A DNA stretch of 64,000 bases from Trichuris trichiura (lineage: Eukaryota > Nematoda > Enoplea > Trichinellida > Trichuridae). The position numbers and the translations under genes are program-made. Shown here piece after piece: positions 1 through 12,926 of this stretch. The stretch lies in the NCBI GenBank assembly GCA_037903355.1, contig JBAJFE010000011.1:567001-631000 (forward strand), read 5' to 3'. Under the pieces are notes generated by a model, which saw only the letters and a list, made by a program, of their open reading frames with translations, made no database searches and had not been told where the DNA came from. Position 1 is the stretch's first letter. Every line of letters begins with the position of its first letter.

Positions 1-3000
1 CTTTTCAAGCGTTCTTCCTTCTTCTGCTTCAACAGTAAGCAAGAGCAGCAGCCGAATATGGGAAAAATCAAAAAAGTGATAGTTTTTTGAGTAAACCAGG
101 CAATCGCAGTCACGTGACTAAGCCATGACGAACATGATGCTTATCCATTTCGCTTTCTATAATATATCCACTGTGCGTTCAACCACTGCCAGTATGAGGC
201 GGAAAAAATTGCGCCGTCTTAGCGGAAGTGCTCAACTTGGTTGCTTAATGGGAAAGGGGCGCGTAACGGCTAGCAGTTGTGTTGGTCGTTTGCAAATAGG
301 GGGTGAACATACTTTACGCCCGACCAGTTGCAGCCAACTAATGGGCGCCCATTATTAGGCCCATTTCCCTCGCAACGCTTATGAATAAGTAAAGAACATC
401 AGTCGAAGTGGATTGCGCAAAGCGTTGGACATTTTCTATTTTGCCGAAAAAGGGCGTGTTCATACGCTGCCCGCAGTGATGGTCATTTGTCAAGCGAAAT
501 TGATGGTGGACTAGCAACAAGGTTCCAAAGTGTATGGTTGTTGGCCGTAAGGTTGAATGGCCGCCAATCGACCCGTATTTTCCACTGTTTGCTTGCTTTT
601 CCGTGTGCGTCGTCGTCGATTGTCCCGTCGCATCCTGTCTCATTCTGGCGCTCACGGTCGATAGCTGCAAGAAGAGATGACGAAGAAGTTGAAGCGTCGA
701 ATTGTCCTCAAGATGCCACTGTCATTTCTGTTTGCCTCAGCCGCAGCGATATCGCAGGCGCTAACGACAATCGTTGCCAAAGTGGGAATCGCTGTGCTCA
801 ACGTTGACTTGCTCTCCTGAGGTGAAGACCGCTGCTGCTCCTTGGTTCTTCTTCACTCCATTCATTTCTAAGACCTTGCTCTAAAGCGACTTGGCCAGTA
901 GATGCTCACATACGTCGAAACTCTTCTTCCGTTACTCAACTTGTTGCTTGCCACCGTTTTGCACTTTGTCAAAGGTAGGTCATTGGGGTTGCGATCGTCA
1001 AAGGAGATATATGTAAGCTTGATGGTTGGTGTTTTCCCAAAAAGATCGTTTCGGCCCTCTCGCGACGGTCGTTCAACTCCATTTGTTGCCTTTCCGGAAC
1101 GTAACGCTAGCGTTATTTGAATTTCAAATTTTCGTAATCCAGGCAAAATTTGCATATTGGCAAAATGCCCTTGACGTCAAGTTCAAAAATGGCAGACGCG
1201 TTTAGTTTATTCGTTTGTCTGTCATGGTTGCTGACTATATGCATATCAATTTCGACAAATTGAACTTGTAATGACCAACCGGTTGGCGGTTGGTTGACTT
1301 CGCGAAAGGAGCAAGTCGGTGGACCAGAAAAAAGTCTTCATCCTATTGGCTAAGATGTTGTCCTCTCGTCCGTTTCCCCGGTCGGGTATTTATTTGACGT
1401 TTAGCGTAAGCAGTGATAATTGTCGCTCGTAAAGGATCATCATCGGATATACTCGCTCTTCCGGCCGATTGGCCGCTTCCTCTTAGGAATTGCTAGCGCT
1501 CAGCAGTAATGTCAATCATAGTCCATCCACCGCTGCGCCGGGCCACCGTAGGGCCTACGATGGAATATGCTTTCCCACGACTTTCCGTTTCTGAGAAAAC
1601 TTCTTTGCCTACTGTAATAATGATAATAATTGCGTATCCCGTTGGTCTTTCTGGCACGCCGCGCCGTTGTGTTGTTTTCCCTGATGACAAGTTTGACTCG
1701 ATTTGTTGAGAGGTCGATTTATGGCGCGGTGACACCGGTTGGCAGTCGTTGACTTGGTCGTTTGTCCGTAATCTAATCACACGGCGCCCTGGCGTGACTC
1801 AAACGGTCCTTGAACGGACGCTAAGGCGCAACTGATGTCATTGCCGTTTTTCGCGTTGATTTCCCTAGTTGACACGGTAAAAGGAGGGAGGGACACCAGG
1901 CGCGCGCGCACGCTCGTTTGTCGATACGGGAAACTGTGCCGAGCGTCGGCGGTTTCATTACGTCCAAGTTGTTCCGTCCCTAATAGGTCGGTCGTTTCAA
2001 GAAGGCTCAGCATTTCGCTTGAGAATTCTCGAACGTCGATACGTGACGACGAGTTTGGCAACCACTTGCTTGCACCGTTGGCGGTGGAGGCGCATCGATT
2101 TCGACCACCCTTTCCTGACGATCAATGGTTCCGTCGTTAAGTATCCCATTTCATCTTTGTCACCACCTGCATAGAAGTGGCCATTTAAAGCGCTCAGTTG
2201 GACATTAGCCTGTTTGGGTCAATGTCCGCCAATCGCGTTTCGAAAACGTTCGCTGAACTTGTAGCTTCTCGCGGCCACTTTGACAAGCTTTCCTACCGTT
2301 AGGAGTATGACCCACCAAAGCATCATTGACGACTTTCTACATCTGTGCAAGATCCTCTTCAACAATTGTTAAACGCCTACGAACCGGTTTTAAGCGTAAC
2401 AATTCCGTTGCGTAGGTCCGAACTTTGCTTTTATCTTGAAAAAAGAAAAGATGACTTTGTTCCCCTAAAGCAATGTGACGTCATCGTTAAGGTTAGAAGA
2501 AATCTTCGGGGGGAAGTGCAAAGTTATGCAAATCCGCAAGTTGTTAATAGGAAAGTGTTCTCTTTTCGCTATTGGCATTGACAGCTGAGAGTCGTATCGG
2601 TTGGATCGAATAATTTGTTGATTTGTTTCCTCCATTGATGATAAGGTTCCCAGTGGTGATATGTCGAGGCAACGTCATCTTGTTTGAAGTTGTCCTTTAG
2701 GATCTGGTCGAAACATAGCGACTTAAAGCGGGCTATCGTTGGAGAAGGAAGTTTGCTTTTGTTGGAACAGCAAGGAATAAAGCATTCTCTTAATGCGGCC
2801 GCATAGCAGCCCATCACGAAGGCATTAGTTCTCAACGTTGAATAGGCGCGAAGAAAAGAACCATATTTCAGCGGCAAAGAGTGACAATGAATGCTTTTCG
2901 CATTGCCTTTATCGTTTTAATGATTAGGCTTGTCACTGTTTCAAAATGCGAATGCGCCCTTCTCTTTTCTACGCATATAAATATGGGTGCAATTGGACGC

Positions 3001-4596
3001 ACTCTTTTCGCGCTAATCTTTGCCTTTCCGTACATTGTATTGAATGTGAATGTCGAATAGGCTGGTCAATGTTAGCTACGCGTTAATATAAATTGCCGTT
3101 GCTGAAACTCGACTACATTCCATTAGCGGGCAATAGCTACCGTATGGGACACAATTCCGTCACCTCCACCGTATCCCACCGGCCGACCACAAGCCGGCAT
3201 AAACGTTTCTCGCATGGCCAATTTGTACATGTTCGTTTTGACGCTATTTTTTCCGCATTGTTGAACAAATCAACTTTTGCCTTCTCGACGAACTGCGGCA
3301 AGTCATTGATGCGAATATGTTCTTTTTTTCTTGCGTACTTTGTGTTTTCAGCTCGCGCGGCTCAGTTCCATTTGCAAGCCAGTGATTTTCGCCTTTCCTT
3401 TCTTTGGTTAGACTTCCTCGCGAGGCGGTATCGTTGACGGGGCAAAAATAGCCTTGGGGCTTAATATTAATGTGAACAGCTTGAATTTGCCATTTCTCAT
3501 TTCAGGCGCTTGTACGCTCGCTTGCTGCTTTCCCTTTTGCGAATAACTAAGACTACAGAGCGCGTTTGAGGGGAATTTGAAGTAGGCCGATAAGAGCCTA
3601 TCGCCTCTATATTGTTTTGGTGCTTATTCAGCTTGGCACGTTTAAGGCATGACGCCAGTCGATGACTTTTAACGTATGACGTAGTTTCTTCTATTTGCAT
3701 GCGTGATAAGGCGACTTCACGGTAAGATGTTTAAAGATTCAGAAGGAAGTTGTCGATAGCAGGTATTAATAGTGGCGTGTAACGTTTGCTGTTTAAATGG
3801 TTTCGTTCCATTTTTGTTCGAATGGTCGTTTGCGGTATCCGCTGTCCACAATTGCATTATGGCCGTTTGGCGGGTGGCCAAGAGGCCAAAAGAGAGCGTT
3901 CAACTAATCTTCGCCACGGGAAACTTTGCTCGGTGGGCGTGGTCAAAGCGCGCCTGCTTAGTTTTGTTTGTCTCCAATTGGTGCGGTCCTTCTATTAATG
4001 AAACCGCTGCTTAGCGCGCGCTATCTGCTGCTGCTCGAGAGTGTCAAGGTCGACTTTCCCTCGTTAGGCATTTGCTCTTTTTCTAACTTCTCATGCAAAT
4101 TGCTTTGCTGCTCTTCTTGCCAAATGCGCTTATTTGGACGCGCGTAGCAATTGATCGATATGCTCCCTATGGAAAAGCCGCTAAACTTGGTTCATTCGTC
4201 ATTTCAATACTACAATACGTTTCCTACTTGTGACGGTCGTTGCGCCTTTTCCGTGCTATTTATTTTTCTCGCTTGCTCATTGCTACAGTAAGGCTGATAA
4301 GCGACGTATGCATACGTAAGCGATTTGCCTTGTTTGGTACAGGCTGAGAGCTGAACGTGGCGTCCGTTTGACCGGTGGTCTTTTTCTCGCGAAAAGTCAC
4401 AAACGTCACATGGTTAAACGCATAGCTTGGCGCTGAGCAGCCGTCAGGTTGGTCTGATTAATAGGTACCAACGAATGGATTGGCAGTTTATAGGGGCGCT
4501 CTTCTTCGGCATTGACATCCCGTCAGAATCGACTATTGGTCGGATCGGTAGAACAACCCGCCGTTGGGCGTTTGTATATTTTCTACTTTTACCCTC
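1..4596. other. Gene-poor stretch, no supported gene
   Basis: I read both strands and found only short open frames of low-complexity, arginine/serine-rich or hydrophobic composition. None has a recognisable domain or a convincing chain of splice sites. The right end may hold the promoter of the Ly-6-like gene that starts at 4,597. Unrecognised short exons or non-coding RNAs cannot be excluded. Confidence 0.5.
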
Positions 4597-7500
4597 ATGA
4601 AGTGCCTGCTTGCTTTGGCCACTTTGTTGAGCAGGCTTATTGCCGGGGTTACTTCTTATAAATCCAGACATTACGGTAATCAGGGGCTGCACTCGTCCAT
4701 GCATTATGGTGAGTAATTATCATCTACCTGCTTTCACGTGTATCAGTGTTCGCCGAAACGATGTTCAAAACAGCTATTATTGATTGCATTTTGTCTTCTT
4801 CTTCTTTTCTTCTTGTTTCAGGTGCAATGCCTATAATTCACTGCTACAGTTGCATGTCATATTCTTATCAAGAGCACTGGATGACAATGCGATACATTTA
4901 CCAAAGGCCGGAGCTCTTCTCTGATCGATGTAACGAACCGTTCATGCCGCGGGGCATTCCTGTGCATAACTGTACGAATATATGCGTCACTATGAAGGAG
5001 CCGGAAGTTAAAGGAGGTACGTATATTATCCCTAGGCGCGTATAGTCTGCCGCTGATGAAATATCCCCAAGCCTAGGCGCTTTTACTTTTGCTGTCCCTT
5101 TTCGGAATGGTGTTCTTTTGGGTTGTAGGGATAACATTCGTCTCTGTCTCTCTCTCTCCCTCTCAGATAGGGACTAACGGCGTGCGGCCTGCGGATGATT
5201 GATTTGCAAGTCCCGGCTGACGTGTTCGAGGGGACCCTATTCATCATTCGTTGCGGCGCCCGCACGAGCGCTTAGCGAGCCTGCTGCCAAACGAAAGGTT
5301 GGTTCACTTTTCCCCAGCGGCTATGACCGTTCGCCGCATCGCTTTTAAAATTAAACCAAGTGGCCCTACCCCCCTTTGGTGATGCTAATGGTTTGTTGTC
5401 TTTCGCGTTGTTGAAAATGCCCCTCCGCCATGACGGCTATTTTGAAGTGGTCAACCTATGCCAACTGAGCACGCGTAGTTTGCTGACCGCTTATCGTATC
5501 TCCCTCTCTCTGCGGCTGGCTGTCAGTTGTTGCAGCCACGCAGTTGGGAGCTAAGCCTAAGAGGAGAAGCAGTTGCACGATTACTTGTGCTCGTAGACAA
5601 CGCGTCGTTGTGTGATCTCTTTTCCCCTGGGGGCTCATGACCCAAGATAGGGCATCAGTGGGCTGTTTCCTATCATTGTTCGCATCCGTTTTCGAAACTT
5701 CGCGTACAGCCGACATTTCAACCTTGAAGACGTAGGCGGCTTCAAGAGATGCAGCGCTGCATTTGCGTTACGGTTGTTCCGCCCATAATGTTGCAAGACG
5801 TCTTCGCATTTGTTTTGTTGCGCACATTGTTGGAAAGCAAAGGGAAAGGCGACTAATTGAACTTTTCCGACCATTCGAAGTTCGTTCGAATGGTCGGACG
5901 AAAAGGCGCCGACTTCTTTTTGGCTTCAGTACAAGCCGTAATGAGAGGTATAACAAAACATTGCGGCGCGAAGAATAGACTACGCTCCTTTGTTTTCCGT
6001 AAAGTGGGCTGCAATTACTTGCTTTTGATATGGGCTCTTACGTGAGTTGAAATAGTTTATTGCCGTTGAGTCGAATGGAAAAGGCCATTTGTGTGTGTAT
6101 GCGATGCCGCCGCAACAGCCGAGAATTATTTGCTATTAACAATTTCTTGAGAGGCTGATTTCGAAGAGACTAAAAGATTATTAACGCTCAACCGGCATTG
6201 GCATTTCCACGCGGAAGCAGCGTTTTTTCCCGTTTCCTTCGTGGCTTTTGCATTCTAATGTACGTTCAAGTGCTTGCAATTTCGCGCGTCAAGCAAAGTC
6301 TGTTCGTTTTTAAATGGTTTTTATGATTGCTCGACGTTCGGCTGTCGGTTGTAAAGAACCGTAAGCCCATTGGTCCTCTCTTCCTGCCAACCGCCGCTGA
6401 CGAGGTTTTGCTCAGTGCTTGGCTATTGATTTTTCGAATTATCAACGGTCTTATCACCTGTTCAAAAATTTTAGCAAAACGACCTGTCCTAACTGTAGAT
6501 AAGGACGATTGTATGCGCAGCATACTTGGAGAATGATTTTTTTAAAAAAGCGCCATTGGAAGTCTTTTGCCCGTAAAGAGAAGGTCGAAATGCAACGGAG
6601 CTTCAATTTTGACGATATCATTATATATTTTGGGGTCAACAGATAACTGCATCTATAACTACAGCCTCACTAGTCCACTACAGAGCTAAGTCCAGGTCTG
6701 ACATTTGCCTACGCGTATTTACTTACGAATGCATCTGTTTGTTGACTTGAAGCTCGAAAAGTTGAAGTAATTATTGACTAATGAATAGGAGTAAAATGGT
6801 GGCCTGCTAAGCATCTTATTTTCATTTAATAATCAATGGTTTTTTGCGCAGTGGTATTTAAGTTGTCCTCAAATAGTGGCAGCTGGTAGGCTTCATCCCT
6901 TTCGCTGTTCGCTGGTTTTCATTTCACGCTTAACGCTTACATTGAAAACGTAGCCTTGTTGCGTCTGTTCTTATCATTTCTTAACTGCATACTCAAGAAA
7001 AGCCCACATTCCATATTTGCGATTGCGGAGCTTTCAGGATATCTCGCCCCGAAAAAGAAAGGTACACATCAACTGTTCTGCCGTATACAGTTGTGTAGTT
7101 TAACGCTTGTTTATATTGTTGCTTACGCTTTGCGAGCCTCATTTGTTGTGACGCGCTCATCTAGGTAACAGTGCAGCAAGCGTTCTGTTTATTTCAAGCA
7201 CGTTCAGCATCCTTGTAAACGTTTTGAATATGTTAGAATTAGTTTTTGCGCTAACCGATTCGCGTACAAATGCTTTGCCAGTGTTGGGAGCGTATGCCCG
7301 CGTATTAATAGCATCGATAAGATCGCTCCAGTCCGATTTGCTTATCTTTATTTTAATATCGAAAAAGTGAGGAAGAATAAATGCGGATAAGAAGGCCATT
7401 GGTCTAAATCAGCCGGGTGGATTTAGCGCGTTAAAAGTAATGCTACGTAAGCATAGATAAGCAAGAAATCTGAAATTCGAAAAAGGGCACTTTTGCGCCA

Positions 7501-9076
7501 CGTGTTATTAATATGTATACGTACTGAAACCGTAGGATATTCTTTAGTATCTGGGACGAGCTTCAGGGCGTTGGCGGTAGCAGCGCAAAAGCATTTTTTC
7601 TTCTTCCAAGAAAAGGGACGGCTAATTTCTTCTTGATGTAGGTAAGTGGATTTGTTGACTACTACTTCACGTTTAATCCTTCAGATATATAAAGTAAGCG
7701 CTCTTTAAGGCTTTTAAACAATTGGACATCGCTGGTTGCTTTTTCGTCCAAAGCGATTGGAAAAAGCAGAAGGACTTTCTTGTACTTTCGTCGACAAGCG
7801 ATGTCCACTTTAAAAAAAGCGCATAGACAATTTCCGCACGTCTCAGATAAGTCTACTTTTTTCAAAATGTTCTAATGGGCCATTGATAAAAAAGATTGCC
7901 TGATAAGAGCTTAAGTAGACTGCTGTCATTCGTTAAAATGGGACAGTGTAGGTCTGGCTTGTTTACGACATTTTCACTATGCGCTAGCGCCCTCATTGTA
8001 CGTAATACGACTGTGAGTTTTTTGATAGTTGAACGTGGCTGTGTATGGAAAGGCAGAGCTGTTCTGCCATTTATTTTCAAACGAACGAAACAGCCGCTTT
8101 TTTTCTAGCGTTTGAATGGTTTTGCTTCTCACCAAATGAATGAGTATATTACTCTTCGAAAAAATGAAACAGTTTTCGTTATAATTCAAATTCCTAGCGC
8201 ACAGATCTTTACGCTTTTTGCCTAGCCAACCGCGTTACCTTTTCTTTTAGATTGTCGAATTGGCTGACAGCGGTTCAGCGCAGTCAATCAAAAGCCAACG
8301 TGCTATCACAAGCTGAACCATTAATTATTAGCATCAATGAACGGACGTATATTTTTACGAAATTCAAATAGATTGTTACTACGTTACGCTTAGGCGTGCT
8401 GTCAGTCTTAGCGGTTTCGTGGGCGACTCGTATCATTTGCTCTCTTTCATCAGCCGCAAAAGTTTAGCCATCTTTTACACGAAGAATAATTTTTTTTTTC
8501 AATACTGAGGTGATGGAAATCGCTCGTCATTGAACGTCGCGTAGTTTTGATGCAAGGCGCTGAGGCCATCGGTTGCGCGAGCTGCGCGTACTAAAAGAGT
8601 CGCGACTAGTTGAATGGTCGTCGGTTCATTTCTGCACGCTGCTCAATTCTTATTTCCCGCTTTGAAGGCGGCTTAAATTTGAACAAGTATTTTTTTTTTA
8701 TCTAAAATGCGACTTTTTCGCTTAGCTTGATTATCACAAAGTACGGTAATATTGTTGATGATTTTTAGGTATCATACTGGGATACAATTACATACGTGGC
8801 TGTGCGGACAAGGTACTTGTTTCCGGCTTTAATCGGTCCGCATTGGACACCCATCGGTTTCCGTTCGTTGACGTCTGCAGGCTATTACCCCGTGGCCAGT
8901 TGATTAATTCACGCGGTCTCACCCAAATGGTGGTCGGCGATGTACACATCTGCGGTTGTTATAGCAATCGATGCAACGGTGGTACAGGTAGTCACGCGTC
9001 GTCGCGGACCGTCCGTCGGATGGCATTATTTCTGCTCCTTCTGACCGTTGCCTTTCATTGGTGGCGCAGTCTTTGA
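4597..9076 (+). CDS. Ly-6/ODR-2-like GPI-anchored protein
   Basis: Predicted exons are 4597-4708, 4822-5016 and 8769-9076, giving 204 aa; both junctions keep frame with GTGAGT and GTACGT donors. Exon 1 encodes a signal peptide (MKCLLALATLL...). Exon 2 opens the cysteine-rich domain with HCYSCMSYSYQEHW and holds further cysteine motifs. Exon 3 carries GYNYIRGC, DVCRLLPRG and the CGCYSNRCN ending typical of Ly-6 three-finger folds. A hydrophobic tail (MALFLLLLTVAFHWW) then suggests GPI anchoring. The spacing resembles the nematode ODR-2/HOT group, implicated in olfactory and sensory neuron function; that assignment is from memory of the family. The protein would sit on the outer cell surface. 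The second intron (3,752 bp) is exceptionally long for this window. The upstream start could lie further 5' if there is an unseen exon. Confidence 0.8.
5017..8768 (+). other. Long intron of the Ly-6-like gene
   Basis: This 3.75 kb gap separates two exons that join in frame. It contains a pyrimidine-rich CT run near 5,143-5,164 and a perfect hairpin at 5,866-5,898. I see no coding exon with domain similarity on either strand. Enhancers or alternative first exons could be here. Confidence 0.55.
5866..5898. repeat. Perfect 14-bp inverted repeat, 5-nt loop
   Basis: The arms TCCGACCATTCGAA and TTCGAATGGTCGGA are exact reverse complements around GTTCG. The hairpin lies in the long intron of the Ly-6-like gene. 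It could be a structured RNA element, a binding palindrome or a transposon relic; the flanks do not decide. Confidence 0.7.
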
Positions 9077-10218
9077 GACGACCACCGCAGTCTCCCAGTT
9101 TCTTCCTCACTGTTGCCGATTGCATTCTGCCTTTTCCTGGTACTTCGCATCATCGTCATTGCTTCGCTTTGACCGTATGCAGACGCGCCTATTGAAAAGG
9201 CGCTGCATTCATTCCCTTGGAAGGGACAAACGCAACGCCAACCGTTTGTGCCAAGAACTTCCGTTTTCCCGCGCGCGATTCTTCTAAGTTGCAGTCAAGT
9301 AAACGATTAAATTGTTGCACTTCGCACTTCATTGCTTTTAGTCGGTCTTTGTCCGTTCCATTAAAAAATGTGTACCAACTCTACAACCGTGGCTGAGCGC
9401 CAAGCTTGTAATTTTCAATATTATAGGTTTGTTTGCAGCGGGAAAGTGTCTTCAAGGACAGGAATTGCTGCCGCGAGGCTGAGCAAGCTATGACGAGAAG
9501 CTGAGGAAAGAATATATCTTCAAACAACTGATGAACAGCAAAAGAAGTTTAGCGAAAAAAACCAACTTTACTTCACATCGTAAAGCGACGTAGTACAGCC
9601 GGCAAGTATTGCTGCCTACAACCTTGAACGACCAAGGTACGCTTAATGCTTAAAATTTAGTTTGGAAATTCAAATGTTCAAATCGCGTATGAACCTGACT
9701 ACACTTTATCACGGTAGCTTAGCCGGTTTCTTTTTCGAGAGAAAGCGAATTGCGCTGGTTCACTTTTGAACGCATGAGTTTTCCAATTAGTGCTACCGAC
9801 AACGGAATCCATTCTGAGAAACGCTCGGTAAGTGCCACTTTTACGAATTGAAGGTTGTTTACTCATTTAAAACAAAGAAAATAGGATGAGGCTAAGTGCC
9901 ATTTTGGGTAACTAGCATAAGCTGGAAAGCTTCTTTTGCTTTTTAGCAGACCATTTAAGGCGAAGGAGCGTCGCGTAAAAGTGCTTCTTTGGTTGGTGAG
10001 TTTTATCGTTTTGCTTCAGCATTTTTCAGCAGTTTGTTAACTCTGCTCTGCAGCGCTATTGATCTGAGGTGTTTTCGAAGCCGACGGCGAACTTCCTATG
10101 AGAAATGTAGTTTTTTCAATTTTGGAAGAAAGCGTAGCGCACTTATTCCATTTTAGTTTGAAGCAGTAAGCCAGAAATGATCCATTTGATCATTGGAATT
10201 TATTATAAGTTGGACAGC
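9077..10218. other. Intergenic, nothing recognised
   Basis: This is the 3' flank of both the Ly-6-like gene (plus) and the second ALG12-like gene (minus), which converge here. The sequence is AT-rich with no coherent reading frame and no recognisable RNA gene. Confidence 0.5.
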
Positions 10219-12063
10219 TTACTTCTTTTTAAGTACGCATAATTGTGGCTGCGCTTCCGGCGGACATAGTAGCGGAAGCGTGTTGCATAACGAGGCCGGA
10301 AGAAATGTTTGAAATTGGTAGACTTTGACTGCGTCGTGAGATTCATCGTACAATTTTGCCTTATTGATAGCATCAATTGCGTCACCGACAATTACGTAGT
10401 GGTACCACTGCTTTTGGAACAAAAGAAGGTCAGTTTGCTTGGTTGTTTCGTAGCTGAAATTTGCGCATGTCGGCTGATCTGAATAAAGAAGGAAAAGCGA
10501 AGTGTCAATATTGTACCGCCAGACGGGATCGTTGTCCAGAAACTGTGAATATCCATGCGTTCGAACGTAGTCGTCCATCAGCACCCGTAATGACCAGTCG
10601 GTTGAATTTTGAACTTGGTGCAAAGAATGAAAATCTTTCACTGCATATCCTCCCATAGTTCTGTGCATGCTCATTTGAAGAAGCATTGCAGTGGACAAAA
10701 TATTGAATAGAAGGTGCAACCGCATTGCCACACAGTTATAGCAGGATCCATAGTTCCTTTAAACAATGAATACGATTGGACGCGCAATGGTTCAATTTCT
10801 TTACGAACCATATGGAACTATTCCAAGCAGCTACAAGATTGAATGCTGGCAGCGTATGTACTATCGTCCAGATGCTTTTGACCGGGATTAGTGATAAGTA
10901 GGCGACGTAACTAATCGCTGCCAATTGAAGAGTGAAAATGGTGTGACTTTCCGAACCAAAACAAAACAAAAAACAGAAACCTGCTTGCGTACACTGTGGG
11001 AGAGCCGAGTAGAAGTACCATAGGAAATGATAAATCTACAGACAGAAATAGATTACTGTAGAAAGTGTAAGCAACTGATTGCGAATCACCGAAAAGCTTT
11101 TGTCTGTGCTAAACAATGGATAACTTAGCCAGACGCAACCTTCAGGCCATATAGTCCGTTGCCAGAAAAAGGAATCAATTAGCAATGTGAAAGCTGAATT
11201 CATCAAAATGTTATTTGTAAACTGTCTACGACTGTTGACGCACCAACTGGAGTCAGTATGCTTTTTAAGGAACGCTTGACGAGCTCTTTTCTTTCCTCGC
11301 TTCGTTTGGACAACAAGTATGGGCCCAGCAGAAGGGCATGGAAAACAATTGACTCCAGGCGGAATGCGAAGGCGGAAAATAAAGCCGCAGCCATTGCCCT
11401 GTCGTATTTTCGCTCCAGCATCCAACACACGACAATAGTCGCTTAGACGCAGGTGCTTGCATTTACGAATTGTTGTAGGGAACCTGCTTACCATACAGTA
11501 AGCCAAATGAATGTGGCCCAAGACGAGTGAACGAAAACATGATTTGAAATTGAGAGAGCATGATGAGAAAATACCAAATGCAGAAGGCGGCACCAAACTT
11601 CTTCGCAACGCATTTCGCCAACCGACATGTCACAAGCATTGCCGTACAAGCGAAAACCAGGCGCGCTGTAGTTACGGAAGTTCAAAGCGGTTCGGCTCTG
11701 AATTAGTAAAGCAGCACTCACCAAACACGATAACTTCACTTTTGTCCATAATTTCAAAGCGATTGAGCAAAAGCGCCGGATACGTTAGCGTAGCCAGATA
11801 GAGCGGTCCAACGAACGAAAATGGAACAACGACTGCGTCGCGGAAATGAGCATACTGGAAAAAATAGCTGATAACTGTTAGTGCTTATATTGAGGCGATT
11901 GGCAGACCTGTTCCAAGTTGAAGCCATGATACAGGATGTCGTGCAGAGCCTGTACATACTGAGCCTCTTCCTGCTCGACAAACGGTAGCTTCAGTCCGTA
12001 TTGGATCAGGGAAAATATCCACAGTGAGGCAACGACGACTGCTTTCCATTTGTATCGACACAT
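10219..12063 (-). CDS. Divergent ALG12-like mannosyltransferase paralogue (GT22)
   Basis: Predicted exons in transcription order are 12063-11908, 11854-11722, 11665-11492, 11441-11244, 11193-11090, 11035-10809 and 10756-10219, giving 509 aa with every junction in frame. It is a multi-pass membrane protein of the ALG12 family, ER enzymes that add an alpha-1,6-mannose to the lipid-linked N-glycan precursor. Recognisable family stretches are the first-loop acidic pair (VEQEEAQY), ALHDILYHGFNLEQ, IDSFFWQRTIWPEG and LWYFYSALP. It shares exon lengths of 133, 174, 104 and 227 bp with its neighbour at 12,927-14,818, which shows tandem duplication. The conserved PHKE-type motif of the neighbour reads PVKS here, and the alanine/proline FPGVVPR element reads AVVVPF. 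Substrate or activity may therefore have changed. The frame is intact, so it is not an obvious pseudogene. An acceptor-like CTCCAG lies directly before the ATG. Confidence 0.82.
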
Positions 12064-12065
12064 CT
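12064..12065 (-). promoter_or_regulatory. Candidate trans-splice or 5'-UTR acceptor before ALG12-like paralogue
   Basis: On the minus strand the bases before the start codon read CGCTCCAG, so an AG acceptor abuts the ATG. In an operon-like context this could be a spliced-leader site. An ordinary 5'-UTR intron would look the same. Confidence 0.4.
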
Positions 12066-12926
12066 GGAGCGTAGTACGTTATCAGTTCGTGAAGCCACAA
12101 AGGGTCGATCTTAGCTTCAGGGTGGCATTAAAGGCTTCTAACCATATAGGATAGGCAGTTACGTCCCCTAAGAAATTTAAGTTTCTCAATCATTTTGGGT
12201 AGCTCCTATTTTTCAGCTAAAAAAGGCGGAAACTGAGCGAACTCTCCCTGCAATAACGCCGCAGCGATTATTTTTCGCGGTTAGCATACTGTATTTTTTT
12301 AATGCTCAGGTAAAGTTGAAAGTTTCCACTTCAAGCACGTTCGTGGTTATTTTATTTTAAAGTTTTGTAACTAAATGTTTATATCACGCATTTCGTTGCA
12401 GTATTTGAAATTATTAATCTAAAGATCGTTCGATTAATAATTTCCTTTGCAAGTTTGCTTGCCTAACGGGAAGCGCAACTGCCATTAAACCCTTACGTTT
12501 TGATGAACACCGGGAAAAGTTGAATTTGTATGAGACGAATAGTACTATTCCAATGAAGCGTACAAGTGCGGTACTACCTTTTTATGCAAATATGCGTTCC
12601 GTTGTTCGGATAAAAATGTTTGCAGCGCATTTCCAACTCACCACTGCTATGCAATGGTATAATTTAGCTTCGGTGTTGAACGTTCCTTATTTTATGTTTA
12701 AACATCCTTGAGTGCACCAGCGCGCATTTCTCTTATCGTAAGGTTTGTGACTTGCAGGTAAGGTAACGCGCATGTAGGCATATTTAATCCTTCCATTTGA
12801 GGATAACAATGAATGATACGTTTCAAAACTTAACAGGCAAAACGAGAGCACTATGTAGACTTGTGAGAAATTGAATTTCTTGTTTTCTTTGGCAACGCGG
12901 CGACGGAAAGCTCCCATGAAGGCCCT
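12066..12926. other. Spacer between the two ALG12-type genes
   Basis: About 860 bp separate the tandem copies on the minus strand. The spacer is AT-rich and I find no exon that extends either copy. It is longer than the other spacers in this cluster (111 and 136 bp), so the last gene may have its own promoter. Confidence 0.5.

Noticed and set aside
338..670. 110-residue minus-strand open frame in the left region
   Set aside because: It begins at a TTG, has no domain, signal or splice context, and overlaps equally long frames on the other strand.
3093..3437. 114-residue plus-strand frame
   Set aside because: No ATG start, low-complexity composition and no family resemblance; likely chance.
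10219..12063. Second ALG12 copy as a pseudogene
   Set aside because: All seven exons join in frame with normal splice sites and no internal stop, so the loss of motifs is better read as divergence.
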